A DNA stretch of 49,393 nt from Lentisphaerae bacterium ADurb.Bin082 (GTDB lineage Bacteria; Verrucomicrobiota; Lentisphaeria; Oligosphaerales; Oligosphaeraceae). The stretch is taken from positions 1 through 49,393 of the forward strand of contig MWEG01000080.1 of NCBI GenBank assembly GCA_002070945.1, in the 5' to 3' direction. How positions within the stretch are numbered: the stretch's first letter is position 1; each line of letters opens with the position of its first letter. This document shows, in pieces, positions 8,932-17,053 of this stretch. The position numbers and the translations under genes were made by a program. The notes below the pieces were generated by a model. The model searched no databases, was not told the origin of the DNA, and was given only the letters and a program-made list of their open reading frames with translations.

Positions 8932-9090
8932 TGGCGCTACGCAAAAAAACAGCCTTCTTAAAAAGACAACGAAACTGGCTTACAGTTCCCCCAAAATGCA
9001 GTTTGCTGCCACATAGAAATAAAGTCAACGGCACTTTTTCCGAGTTAATGTGCGAAGTTTTGTGATGAATGCTTGTCGTATTGGTCACCG

Positions 9091-9110
9091 ATTGACACTC
9101 GGAATTCCGG
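9091..9110 (+). repeat. Short dispersed repeat, TTGAYACTCGGA type
   Basis: The 20-mer here closely matches 48961-48980 on the same strand and the complement of about 39376-39395. All three copies are intergenic, and two of them lie 40-60 bp before a TGGAC element. It appears to be a separate module associated with the larger composite repeat. Confidence 0.6.
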
Positions 9111-9147
9111 CAACCAGCAGCACTAAGCACCCCGGGTAAAGCACTTT

Positions 9148-9430
9148 AGTGGACAGTGGACCATGGACTTTAGTGGACTTTATATGGACATCAGTAGACG
9201 ATGGACTATGGACTTTAATGGACGTTAGTGGCAGTGGACGTGGACAGTAGTGGACAATGGGCGAAGGCATGTGTCCTTCACAGGCATTCAGCCGGCAAAA
9301 ATGTATTACGCTTACAGTCATTCCCCCTTGCGCCGTAGGCGCTTAACCATGCTTAACCCCAGGCTTCAGCCTGGGGGAAAGGCATCCCCAAAAACTGGTG
9401 CCCCGTGGGGGGCACTACAGAAGACTGGCC
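9148..9430 (+). repeat. Composite repeat: TGGAC-box array followed by three hairpins
   Basis: Positions 9148-9260 are an ordered series of TGGAC boxes spaced 7 or 10 bp. Then come three inverted repeats: GCGCC-GTA-GGCGC (9330-9342), CCCCAGGCT-TC-AGCCTGGGG (9357-9376), and GTGCCCC with GGGGCAC (9398-9415). The same order recurs at 49018-49317, with compensatory changes in the last stem. The element fills most of the 670-bp gap between moxR and hldD. AT-rich TATTATAAA at 9492-9500, downstream of it, could be part of an hldD promoter. No gene is visible in the gap. Confidence 0.85.
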
Positions 9431-9569
9431 CATTACACGCTACCGACAAAAGAGTCGCTGTCTTTGTTGCCAAAGTCGCCGCACACCATCATATTATAAA
9501 GAAATGGCGGCATAATTCAAGCCGACCCTGGCCGGACGGGCGGCAACAAGAGACGACAAGGAGCAGGCG

Positions 9570-10571
9570 ATGATAGTGGTAACAGGGGGCGCCGGATTGA
9601 TCGGCAGCGCCGTAATCTGGCATTTAAATCAGCTCGGGCGCGATGACATCGTCGTGGTCGACCATCTGTCCAAGTCGGAAAAATGGCTGAATCTACGGCC
9701 GTTGCGTTTCTTCGACTATTATGAAAAGGATCATTTCCAACAGCTGATGGCACAAGGCGCGCTGCCGGACCGCGACCGGATCAGGGCGATCATCCATCTG
9801 GGCGCCTGTTCAGACACTACCGAGGTTGACGCTGGCTACCTGGTGCAGAATAACTTCGCCTACAGCAAGATGCTGGCGGAATTCGCCGCCCGCAACGGCG
9901 TGCGGATGGTCTATGCCTCCAGCGCCGCCACCTACGGCGACGGCGAAAACGGCTTTCTTGACGATGACCACAGCCTGTTCAAACTCCGCCCCCTGAACAA
10001 ATACGGCTATTCCAAGCAGCTGTTTGACCAATGGCTCCAACAGCGCGGCTGGCTGTCGCAGCAATTGCCCTCAGGCGCATCCTTTGTTGGCCTGAAGTAT
10101 TCCAACGTCTTCGGCCCAAACGAATACCACAAGGCCCACATGCGCAGCATGGTGCTGCGCTCCTTTGAGCAGATCACTGCCACTGGCGCCGTCAAGCTGT
10201 TCAAGTCATACCGTCCCGAATATGCGGATGGCGAGCAGGTGCGCGACTTCCTGTACGTCAAGGACGCCGCTGCCATGACCGTGTTTTTCGAGGGCGACGG
10301 CTATGCCGCCTGCGGCCTGCACAACATCGGCTTTGGCTCAGTCCGCAGCTGGAACGACTTGGCGCGGGCGACGTTTGCAGCCCTGGGGCGACCCGTCCGC
10401 ATCGACTACATTGAGATGCCGGAAGAGCTGCGCGACCGCTATCAATACTATACTTGCCTGGACATCGGCAAGCTGCGCAAAGCCGGCTACACCGCGCCTT
10501 TGACCACGCTCGAAGCCGCAGTCGAAGATACGTGCGCCTATCTTGTCGACCGACGCCACTTAGGCGAGTGA
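9570..10571 (+). CDS. hldD: ADP-L-glycero-D-manno-heptose 6-epimerase
   Basis: This 333-residue short-chain dehydrogenase-type epimerase has an NADP-binding GGAGLIG (residues 6-12), an HLGACSDTTE segment, and the catalytic Y145xxxK149 pair in YGYSK. Downstream, GLKYSNVFGPNEYHK and the C-terminal QYYTCLDIGKLRKAGY resemble RfaD/HldD rather than UDP-galactose epimerases. It would convert ADP-D-glycero- to ADP-L-glycero-D-manno-heptose for the inner core of LPS, implying a Gram-negative outer membrane. AAGGAG lies 7 nt before the ATG. The rest of the heptose pathway is not in this window. It is followed 36 bp later by the OleA/FabH-type gene on the same strand. Confidence 0.9.
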   Translation: MIVVTGGAGLIGSAVIWHLNQLGRDDIVVVDHLSKSEKWLNLRPLRFFDYYEKDHFQQLMAQGALPDRDRIRAIIHLGACSDTTEVDAGYLVQNNFAYSKMLAEFAARNGVRMVYASSAATYGDGENGFLDDDHSLFKLRPLNKYGYSKQLFDQWLQQRGWLSQQLPSGASFVGLKYSNVFGPNEYHKAHMRSMVLRSFEQITATGAVKLFKSYRPEYADGEQVRDFLYVKDAAAMTVFFEGDGYAACGLHNIGFGSVRSWNDLARATFAALGRPVRIDYIEMPEELRDRYQYYTCLDIGKLRKAGYTAPLTTLEAAVEDTCAYLVDRRHLGE

Positions 10572-10607
10572 TGCCAGCGCAGCCGTGCGAGACCCGGAAA
10601 ACGATTC

Positions 10608-11654
10608 ATGATTTACCAACATGTCTGCCTTGAGTCTTTTGGCTATGCCCTGCCCCCGGAAGTGGTTACTTCCGAGGAGCTTGAGACGTGGCTGCAACCT
10701 TTGTATGACCGCATTGGCCTGCACGTCGGACGCCTTGAACTGATGAGCGGCATCCGCGAACGGCGATTCTGGGGCAAAGGCACCCTGCCCAGCGAGGGTG
10801 CCGCCTTGGCTGGCGCCGATGCCCTGGCGCGCGCCGGCGTCGAACCAGGCGAAGTTGAATGCCTTATCCACTGCTCGGTCTCCAGGGATTTTGTCGAACC
10901 AGCGACTTCGACGGCTGTGCATCGGCTGCTGGGTTTAGGCGGCGACGTGCTTAACTTCGATTTGTCCAACGCCTGCCTGGGCATGGTCTCCGGCGTTCTG
11001 ATGCTGGCCAACATGATCGAACTGGGCCAGATCACGACTGGCCTGGCCGTATGCGGCGAAAACGCCAGGCCGCTGGTTGAAAACACGGTCGCCCAGCTCA
11101 ATGCCGACCTGTCACAGACCCGCCAGACAATCAAGGACCAGTTCGCGTCCCTGACCATTGGCTCCGGTGCTGCCGCCATCTTGGTCCGCGCCCTGCCCTA
11201 CAGCCGGTCGCAACACCGCCTGCTCGGAGCGGCCCATTGCGTGGACAGCTCCAACAACCACCTGTGTCAAGGCGATGCCCAAGGCGGCATGACTGACAAC
11301 AGCGCTCCCATCATGGCAACCGACTCGCACGAACTGATGATCCGCGGCGTCGAAGTAGCAGGACGTATGTGGCAGAAACTCAAAGCGACAGTCGGTTGGA
11401 CCGAAAAAGACCCGACCGTCATCTGCACGCACCAGGTCGGCAAGGCCCATAGCGCACTGCTATTTTCGTCTCTCGGCCTGGACCCAGCTCTAAACTTTGT
11501 CAGCTATCCGCAGTTAGGCAACTGCGGCTCAGCCTCGCTGCCAGTCACTTGCGCCCTTGCCGAGGAGGCCGGCGCACTGACGCCCGGCGCTAAGCTCGCT
11601 ATGCTGGGCATCGGCAGCGGCATCAACTGCACCGGCCTGGCCGTCGAATGGTAA
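10608..11654 (+). CDS. OleA/FabH-type 3-oxoacyl-ACP synthase III
   Basis: This is a 348-residue thiolase-fold enzyme. The catalytic triad is visible: C123 in NACLG, H275 in THQVG and N305 in GNCGSAS, followed by the typical GIGSGINCTG C-terminus. The N-terminal LEELMSGIRERRFW-like region (ELMSGIRERRFWGKG), CSVSRDFVEPATS and LNFDLSNACLGMVSG resemble OleA-type head-to-head condensing enzymes more than housekeeping FabH, but this is pattern recognition only. OleA joins two acyl-CoAs toward long-chain olefins; FabH starts fatty-acid synthesis. No oleB, oleC or oleD follows, so the product remains open. It sits in a plus-strand run with hldD and a Gfo/Idh gene. Confidence 0.8.
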   Translation: MIYQHVCLESFGYALPPEVVTSEELETWLQPLYDRIGLHVGRLELMSGIRERRFWGKGTLPSEGAALAGADALARAGVEPGEVECLIHCSVSRDFVEPATSTAVHRLLGLGGDVLNFDLSNACLGMVSGVLMLANMIELGQITTGLAVCGENARPLVENTVAQLNADLSQTRQTIKDQFASLTIGSGAAAILVRALPYSRSQHRLLGAAHCVDSSNNHLCQGDAQGGMTDNSAPIMATDSHELMIRGVEVAGRMWQKLKATVGWTEKDPTVICTHQVGKAHSALLFSSLGLDPALNFVSYPQLGNCGSASLPVTCALAEEAGALTPGAKLAMLGIGSGINCTGLAVEW

Positions 11655-11721
11655 AGAGGACGTCAGGAGCCTGACGCCAGACAATACGCACCCTAAATAA
11701 TTTTAGTCGGAGAGCAGACTC

Positions 11722-12768
11722 ATGGCGAAGAAGAAATTCCGGACGGCCTCGGAAATCAAGGTCGGCACGATTGGCTACGGGGCGTCATTTCGCATTGCCC
11801 GGCATCATCTCCGGCAGATGCAGCAGGCTGGCATGACTCCGGTGGCGGTGGCGGACATCGATCCAGGCCGCCTGCCTGAGGCTGCTGCCGACTTCCCGGG
11901 AATTGCCACCTATAATTCGGCGACCGAGCTGCTGGCGTCCTGCGACGTTGACCTGCTCGCCATCTGCACACCGCACAACAGCCACGCGCCCCTGGCCATC
12001 GAATGCATGAATGCCGGCCGCCACGTGGTGACGGAAAAGCCTTTCGCTGTCAGCACCGAGGAATGCGACGCGATGATCGCTGCCCGCGATCGCAACCGCG
12101 TCATGCTGTCGACCTATCACAATCGCCACTGGGACAGCTGGATTATCAACGCCCGCGAAAAAATCTCCAGCGGGATGATCGGCGATGTCATCCGAGCCCA
12201 AATTGACTTGTGCGGCTATCGTTGTCCGAAAGATACCTGGCGGTCATCCAAGACTATTTCTGGCGGCATCATGTACGACTGGGGCGCTCACTGCCTGGAA
12301 TACGCCTTGCAGATTCTGTCCGGCCGCGTCACCGAAGTATCAGGCTTTGCTCACCGTGGCTTCTGGGCTCCGCGCACCTGCTGGGGCGACGACTGCATCG
12401 AAGACGACACTCTCGCCGTCGTTCGCTTTGACAGCGGCCAATGGCTGACTATGCTCAATTCAAACGTGGACTCTGAGCCCCGACCGCCCTACATGGTAGT
12501 CACTGGCACACGCGGCGTGTTTCACGTGCTGTACAAAACCTGGAAGGCGACATGCCAGGAAACCGATCCAATCAGCGGCGAAACTTGCACTGTTTTGCGT
12601 TCCGGCCCCCTGCCGCCAGACCAGACGCACAAATTCTACGAAAACATCGCAGCACACCTGACCAAGGGCGAACCGCTGGTGATCACGCCGGAATACGCAC
12701 GGATTCCGATCAGGATTATGGACCTGGCCGGGCAAAGCGCCCGCCTGGGCAAAGCCCTGCCATTCTGA
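11722..12768 (+). CDS. Gfo/Idh/MocA family oxidoreductase
   Basis: The 348-residue protein has an N-terminal Rossmann fold (VGTIGYGASFRIARHH) and the signature E105-K106-P107 in VVTEKPFAV. The C-terminal alpha/beta dimerisation domain contains GGIMYDWGAHCLEYALQIL, placing Asp and His where the family has its catalytic residues. Such enzymes oxidise or reduce sugars, inositols or nucleotide-sugars using NAD(P). Its start has GGAGA about 9 nt upstream. It precedes a convergent carbohydrate cluster and may belong with it, but the substrate cannot be read from sequence. The stop is only 36 bp from the stop of the convergent secreted-protein gene. Confidence 0.9.
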   Translation: MAKKKFRTASEIKVGTIGYGASFRIARHHLRQMQQAGMTPVAVADIDPGRLPEAAADFPGIATYNSATELLASCDVDLLAICTPHNSHAPLAIECMNAGRHVVTEKPFAVSTEECDAMIAARDRNRVMLSTYHNRHWDSWIINAREKISSGMIGDVIRAQIDLCGYRCPKDTWRSSKTISGGIMYDWGAHCLEYALQILSGRVTEVSGFAHRGFWAPRTCWGDDCIEDDTLAVVRFDSGQWLTMLNSNVDSEPRPPYMVVTGTRGVFHVLYKTWKATCQETDPISGETCTVLRSGPLPPDQTHKFYENIAAHLTKGEPLVITPEYARIPIRIMDLAGQSARLGKALPF

Positions 12769-12803
12769 AAATGGCGATTGCGAGGCAGCGTTCTGACGGC
12801 AGC

Positions 12804-14561
12804 CTAGTCGATGCGTTTCACGGCTGGCGACGACACCAAGAAGACATCGTCTGAAGTCGCCTGAGACGGCACAGAAATGCCGTAGGTGAAATAATCGACG
12901 CCTTCGACCGCCTCATACAAGGCGCTGACAGTGTGCCAGACCCTGCCGTCAGCATCAGGCGGCAAGGGTATGTCCTGGGAAAACGTCGTGACAGCCTGCC
13001 ATTTTCCCAGCAACTTCTGGGAAAAGCTGATCCTGCTGTTGCCGGCGACTTTTGGGGCGTAATATCTCATGGTGACGAGATATCGCCCTGGCCCGGAGAC
13101 GGCAATCAGCTGACTGAACCCCATGCCATAGTCATAGCCGGAAATGGCCACGGCATGGGCGCCTTTCCAACCGGCCTGGGGCAGGACCGACAACTTGGCG
13201 GTTGGCTGCGTCGCTGTTGGGCGATAGACTCGCCACTTGTCGATTTCGCACAGATAATAGCTGCGGTCGGCCGGCGGCTCGAACTGGTCATGGTCCTTGA
13301 TGTAGTCAAAGGACGTATTGTGAGCCAGGTTCGGCTGCCCGTCATAGCGCTGGGCCGAGTCATTTGGATAGCAGACCAGCCGGATGGTTTCGGTCAGGCC
13401 GGGTGCGAAATCATCCCAAAGCCTGACTTTTTCCTTTCCCCAAATCCACGGAACCAGTTCCTGGCGCCACCAGCGGCCCTGTTCGCCATAAACCCACACA
13501 TACTCACTTGACCAGCGGCAGGCGGCCAGGAGATTGCTGGTGAAAAGCCTGACCCGCGCTGGCTTGTCTTCGAGGGCCAGCTCCGGGGCGACGTCATAGT
13601 TGGGTATGCGCCGTTCCAGAAAATAGGCGTCGAGGTAGATAGAGGCGGCAATTTGGGACTGCGGCATGCGGGCGCGATTGCCGGGCGTCAGCAATGCCCT
13701 TGTGCATCGAAAGCAGTGGGCGGTGCCGGCGATGTAGTCTTGTTCGTGCCGAGCGGTGTAGCCGGCTGTCTCATTGCCGTCGATGAAAACCATCTGCGGC
13801 GTCATGGCGGAATACATGCCATTCAGGAAGGCGAACCAGAGGCCATAGCGATGCGTGGCCATGGCCGGATAAGGGTCAGAGTTCTGCAACAGGTTGTCTC
13901 CCAGCGAGAAGCCAAAAAGCATGAACAGCTTGATAGCCGGGAATTCCTTGCCAATCGCAGTCGCTACTTGCTGACCGCGCACTGCAGCCATGTCCCAAGC
14001 AGCGTCAAAGGAACGCCCGCACGCCGGATCGTAGGTGAAGGAAAAGTCGGTCTGGCCAGTGTAGAATTCCGGATCCAGGCAGATGCCGACGCAGCCGGCC
14101 TCGCGAGCCATCCCAGCCACCATGGCGAATTTCTGGCTGACGACGTCCCATGCCTGGTCGCTGTCTTCGAACCAGCCGAGATTGCGGCCGCGGCACGACA
14201 CGATGATGAAGTTATCAGTAAACCGCTGGAAGTCGGTGTTTTTCAGGTCATCGACGTCTTTTTGGAACCATTCGCGCTGCCAGGGTTCTGGATTGAACAC
14301 ATCGTAGGCTGCCGAGGCGACGACCTTTTTGCCATCACGTTCGCCCTGGCCATTCAGATGCAGGACGATGCCGCTGAACGGCGCTTTGTCCTCATATTCC
14401 CGGACATTCTGGCGCAGACTGGACAACGGCACGACGCCGGAATTGAGCAGGATGATTTTCCGGGATGGTGCCCTTCCGGCCATGCGCGGCACTGATTCCG
14501 CCCACAGCATAGGCATAACGCCGCAAAGGAATGTCAACGCCACTCGCAACCAGTTGTTCAT
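12804..14561 (-). CDS. Large secreted protein of unknown family, TIM-barrel-like
   Basis: Start assignment: the minus-strand ATG at 14561 has a perfect AGGAGG site 8 nt upstream, giving 585 residues; an upstream TTG at 14630 reads through a hairpin and is rejected. The N-terminus is a signal peptide (NNWLRVALTFLCGVMPMLWA). The mature part contains segments typical of glycoside-hydrolase-like barrels: FSGIVLHLNGQGE, a FIIVSCRGRNLGWFED strand, GCVGICLDPEFY (Asp and Glu at a strand end), and IKLFMLFGFSLGD. The C-terminal about 150 residues look like a beta-sandwich. I do not recognise a named family. It lies downstream of the two MDR genes on the same strand, so it may act on polysaccharide feeding that pathway. 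Confidence 0.75.
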   Translation of the reverse strand: MNNWLRVALTFLCGVMPMLWAESVPRMAGRAPSRKIILLNSGVVPLSSLRQNVREYEDKAPFSGIVLHLNGQGERDGKKVVASAAYDVFNPEPWQREWFQKDVDDLKNTDFQRFTDNFIIVSCRGRNLGWFEDSDQAWDVVSQKFAMVAGMAREAGCVGICLDPEFYTGQTDFSFTYDPACGRSFDAAWDMAAVRGQQVATAIGKEFPAIKLFMLFGFSLGDNLLQNSDPYPAMATHRYGLWFAFLNGMYSAMTPQMVFIDGNETAGYTARHEQDYIAGTAHCFRCTRALLTPGNRARMPQSQIAASIYLDAYFLERRIPNYDVAPELALEDKPARVRLFTSNLLAACRWSSEYVWVYGEQGRWWRQELVPWIWGKEKVRLWDDFAPGLTETIRLVCYPNDSAQRYDGQPNLAHNTSFDYIKDHDQFEPPADRSYYLCEIDKWRVYRPTATQPTAKLSVLPQAGWKGAHAVAISGYDYGMGFSQLIAVSGPGRYLVTMRYYAPKVAGNSRISFSQKLLGKWQAVTTFSQDIPLPPDADGRVWHTVSALYEAVEGVDYFTYGISVPSQATSDDVFLVSSPAVKRID

Positions 14562-14580
14562 AACGGCCTCCTGGTGAAAA

Positions 14581-14627
14581 GCCCGCGCTGCCCAAGGCGG
14601 GAATGCCCTACCCAGGGCAGCGCGGGC
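14581..14627 (-). other. 13-bp perfect stem in the leader of the secreted-protein gene
   Basis: GCCCGCGCTGCCC (14581-14593) pairs perfectly with GGGCAGCGCGGGC (14615-14627) across a 21-nt loop. It lies 19 nt upstream of the secreted-protein ATG at 14561 and about 200 bp beyond the stop of the MDR gene at 14824. It could end or attenuate readthrough between the two, or protect an mRNA end. No U-tract follows, so it is not a canonical intrinsic terminator. Confidence 0.6.
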
Positions 14628-14711
14628 CAACGGGTTACCTCCAAAGCAACTCGACTAAGAATGCCGACACCTTAGCCGCGTCGCAGCGCATGAAAACCAT
14701 CCCAATGCCCA

Positions 14712-14822
14712 ATGTCCACTAATATCCACTAACGTCCACGTCCACTGACCACTATGTCCACGAAAGTCCACAGTCCACAGTCTACTAATGTCGATTAATG
14801 TCCACTAATGTCCACTGTCCAC
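14712..14822 (-). repeat. TGGAC-box element, minus orientation
   Basis: Read on the minus strand, this is the same ordered box array as at 9148, 20357 and 49018, including the irregular landmarks AGTAGAC, then a TGTGGAC box, and later CAGTGGACGTGGAC. It begins 2 bp after the stop codon of the MDR dehydrogenase gene, just as the 20357 copy begins at a stop codon. It is therefore transcribed in the 3' untranslated region of that gene. Confidence 0.85.
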
Positions 14823-14823
14823 T

Positions 14824-15816
14824 TTACTCCCACTTGATCACCATGCCGAGGTTATGCGGTGTGCCTTTATCGAGCAGGACAAAGGCTTCGAGCATATTAT
14901 CGGAAGTGAAGCGGTGGGTGATGCAGGGCGTCACCTTCAGCCAGCCTTTGCGGATAAAATTACGCACTTCGGCCAAGTCATTGGCGCGGACGCCGCAGGT
15001 GGTCTTGACGGTCAATTCCTTGATTTTGATCTGGTCGAGGTCAACCGCGCAGCGTTCCTTGTCAAAATACTGGGCTTGGAAAAGCAACGTGCCCTGGGCG
15101 CGCATGAATGGTATCATTTTGTCAGTCACAGCTGGCAGTCCGACAGTGTCTTGCATCACATCAAAGCCATTGGGCGCAAACGCTTTAAGCTTTTCTTCAT
15201 AGCCTGGTTCAGCGTTGTTGACAACCGTGAATTCCGGGTAGCGCTCGCGGATGAATGCGACACGCTCGGGGTTGTTGTCAATAATGAGCGATTCGGTGCC
15301 GCGATGCTGGGCAATCTGGGCAGCCGCCAGGGTAACGATGCCGGCGCCAATGTGCAGCAGGCGCTGGCCAGGCTTGACGTCAGCCGCGTTGACGCCGCGG
15401 TTGCCGACGGCGACGAGGATGCTGAAGGCGATCTGCTCGGCCAAGTCATACTGTATCGGCTCATGCGACAGCAGATCATAGCCGCCTTCCGCGCCGACGG
15501 AAGCGGCGATGTGCGCGCCGAACATGGATTTGACCGGCTCCTGCCAGCGGTTGGACGAACCATAGACCCAGTCGCCAGGCTTGAGCTTGGTGACATTGGC
15601 ACCGACAGCTTCGACCACGCCGATGCGGTGATAGCCGGGTATGCAGGGGAACTGGGTGCCGATGTGCTTGCCGCGCATCACCCAACGTTCCGTGCCGGGA
15701 GAAATCGCAGTAATCACGGTGCGGACGGTCACGTCGGTCGGGCCGGGTTCAGCCAGGGTGAGCGTCTGAATCTCATACTTGTCAGCGGCAGTGAAAACAA
15801 CAGCTTTGGCTTTCAT
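14824..15816 (-). CDS. MDR-type zinc-less dehydrogenase, BchC-like
   Basis: This medium-chain dehydrogenase/reductase of about 331 residues begins MKAKAVVFTAADKYEIQ. The first domain contains SPGTERWVMRGK and PGYHRIGVVEAVGANV. The usual GHE zinc motif is replaced by GYH, so catalytic zinc is probably absent. The second domain carries the nucleotide fold (GQRLLHIGAGIVTLAAAQIA) and a D-N pair near LIIDNNPERV. Chosen start: ATG at 15816, with AGGAA 5 nt upstream; ATG at 15819 leaves only 2 nt. The zinc-less SPGTER layout resembles BchC and related bi-domain sugar or inositol dehydrogenases. Gene order with another MDR enzyme and an isomerase suggests polyol or sugar oxidation; the substrate is unknown. 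Confidence 0.85.
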   Translation of the reverse strand: MKAKAVVFTAADKYEIQTLTLAEPGPTDVTVRTVITAISPGTERWVMRGKHIGTQFPCIPGYHRIGVVEAVGANVTKLKPGDWVYGSSNRWQEPVKSMFGAHIAASVGAEGGYDLLSHEPIQYDLAEQIAFSILVAVGNRGVNAADVKPGQRLLHIGAGIVTLAAAQIAQHRGTESLIIDNNPERVAFIRERYPEFTVVNNAEPGYEEKLKAFAPNGFDVMQDTVGLPAVTDKMIPFMRAQGTLLFQAQYFDKERCAVDLDQIKIKELTVKTTCGVRANDLAEVRNFIRKGWLKVTPCITHRFTSDNMLEAFVLLDKGTPHNLGMVIKWE

Positions 15817-15856
15817 CATGTTTCCTGTTTGGGAGGTTGGCAAATCAAGGGGGAAG

Positions 15857-15887
15857 CCTGGCTGCGGCAGCGCCTGCCGCAGCCAGG
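15857..15887 (-). terminator. 14-bp perfect hairpin between the two MDR genes
   Basis: CCTGGCTGCGGCAG (15857-15870) and its exact complement (15874-15887) enclose a 3-nt loop. The hairpin starts 16 nt beyond the stop of the 15904-16929 gene and ends 40 nt before the next ATG. Minus-strand sequence after it is CTTCCCCCTTGATTT, pyrimidine-rich but not a U-run. It may partially terminate, or stabilise the upstream mRNA so that the two dehydrogenases are made in different amounts. Confidence 0.55.
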
Positions 15888-15903
15888 AAATGACAGGTGC
15901 GAC

Positions 15904-16929
15904 TCACATTTCAAAGACGATCTTGAAGGCTTCTTTGCGTTCAATCATCTCAAAGCCCTCGGCGATCATGCGCAGAGGCAGCTTGTGGGAATACAAGTCG
16001 TCAAGGCGGAGCATGCCGTGCCGGACCAGGGAGCAGAAGAAGCCATGGGTGGCGACTTCGCCGGTGCGCCCAGTCCCGATTTTCTCCGCCGGGATGTGGT
16101 TCTTGACCGGGTCGTCAGCCGGATAGGTGGCGTACGGGCCGACTTTGCCTTCTGGCGTGAGCGCCGGCAAGGCGGAGGCCAGGAACTGCGGCGAGCCGGT
16201 CGCGTCAATGACATAACCCACGCCAGCACCGTTAGTTAGGCACTTGACTGCGCCCACCAGGTCATCCCGGGTGACGTTGATTGTGTAGTCCGCCCCCAGG
16301 CGGCTGGCAACCTCCAGCTGCTCGTCACGCCGAGCCGCGACAATCAGGGGATGGCCGCCAATGTACTTGATGCCCTTGCAAAAGGCGTAGGCCACCGAGC
16401 CGCCGCCCAGCAGTAGCACCGGGGTGTTAAGAGTCACGCCGAGCGAGGAGGCATAGCCGGTCACTTCCTTCAAAGTGATCAGCTGCGCAGCGTCAGCCGC
16501 AGACAGACCGAGGTTCTCCGGAACCTTGAGCTGGTACTGGACGTACCCGTTCACCGCCACGTCCGCCCCATCCGCCTTAATTGCGGCGGCGTCCGTCACC
16601 AAACCCAATTCCGAGAAGCCGCCCCACAGCGAGGTGTAGCCGTGATAGGTCGTGCCAGGATACGCCGGCGTCGGCCGGATGACCATGTCACCGACCTTGA
16701 AATTTTTCACTTTTGCGCCTACTTCGACCACGACGCCGACGCTTTCATGGCCAAGGATGCCAGGATACTTCTGGGTCCAAGGCAATTTGTTGTTGATGTG
16801 CTTCCTGTCGGTTCCGGTGCAAGTCGCGCAGACGATATTCTTGCACAGGCACTGGTACTCGTTCGGGACTGGGGCGGGGATGTCTTCAATCCAGACTTTG
16901 CCCTCGCCGTTAGTGATGGCGGCTTTCAT
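15904..16929 (-). CDS. Zinc-dependent MDR alcohol/polyol dehydrogenase
   Basis: The protein has 341 residues. The GroES-like catalytic domain carries probable zinc ligands C37 (CATCTGTD) and H61-E62 in GILGHESVG, followed by VGDMVIRP. The four-cysteine structural zinc lobe is missing. The Rossmann domain includes PVLLLGGGSVAYAFCKGI. A C-terminal KIVFEM end is typical of glucose/sorbitol-type MDR enzymes. GAGGAG lies close before the ATG. It follows the isomerase gene (17054-17881) by 124 bp on the same strand and is separated from the zinc-less MDR gene by a strong hairpin. It probably oxidises a hydroxyl group of a sugar or cyclitol; the substrate is not defined. Confidence 0.88.
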   Translation of the reverse strand: MKAAITNGEGKVWIEDIPAPVPNEYQCLCKNIVCATCTGTDRKHINNKLPWTQKYPGILGHESVGVVVEVGAKVKNFKVGDMVIRPTPAYPGTTYHGYTSLWGGFSELGLVTDAAAIKADGADVAVNGYVQYQLKVPENLGLSAADAAQLITLKEVTGYASSLGVTLNTPVLLLGGGSVAYAFCKGIKYIGGHPLIVAARRDEQLEVASRLGADYTINVTRDDLVGAVKCLTNGAGVGYVIDATGSPQFLASALPALTPEGKVGPYATYPADDPVKNHIPAEKIGTGRTGEVATHGFFCSLVRHGMLRLDDLYSHKLPLRMIAEGFEMIERKEAFKIVFEM

Positions 16930-17025
16930 GTTTTCTCCTCAGGACTGTAAAAAACACCGAACAGGGGAACTGCGACGCGACTAGCGTCAAAGGACGTTTT
17001 ACGGTAGCACGGGAAGTGCTTTTCG

Positions 17026-17042
17026 CCGCCAGCGGCTGGCGG
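17026..17042 (-). other. Hairpin after the isomerase gene
   Basis: CCGCCAG (17026-17032) and CTGGCGG (17036-17042) enclose CGG. The 7-bp stem lies 12 nt past the stop of the 17054-17881 gene on the minus strand. Like the hairpin at 15857 it has no U-run, so it may act as an mRNA 3'-end stabiliser within the operon. Confidence 0.45.
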
Positions 17043-17053
17043 TTGATTATTTT

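Noticed and set aside
9148..9260. Coding potential of the TGGAC arrays (short MSTNVHCPL-like peptides)
   Set aside because: Such peptides arise in every copy of the repeat on the strand reading GTCCAC and have no ribosome site or conserved length.
14854..16239. 461-residue plus-strand ORF
   Set aside because: It lies antisense to two MDR dehydrogenase genes with clear motifs and ribosome sites, and it has no recognisable domain of its own.
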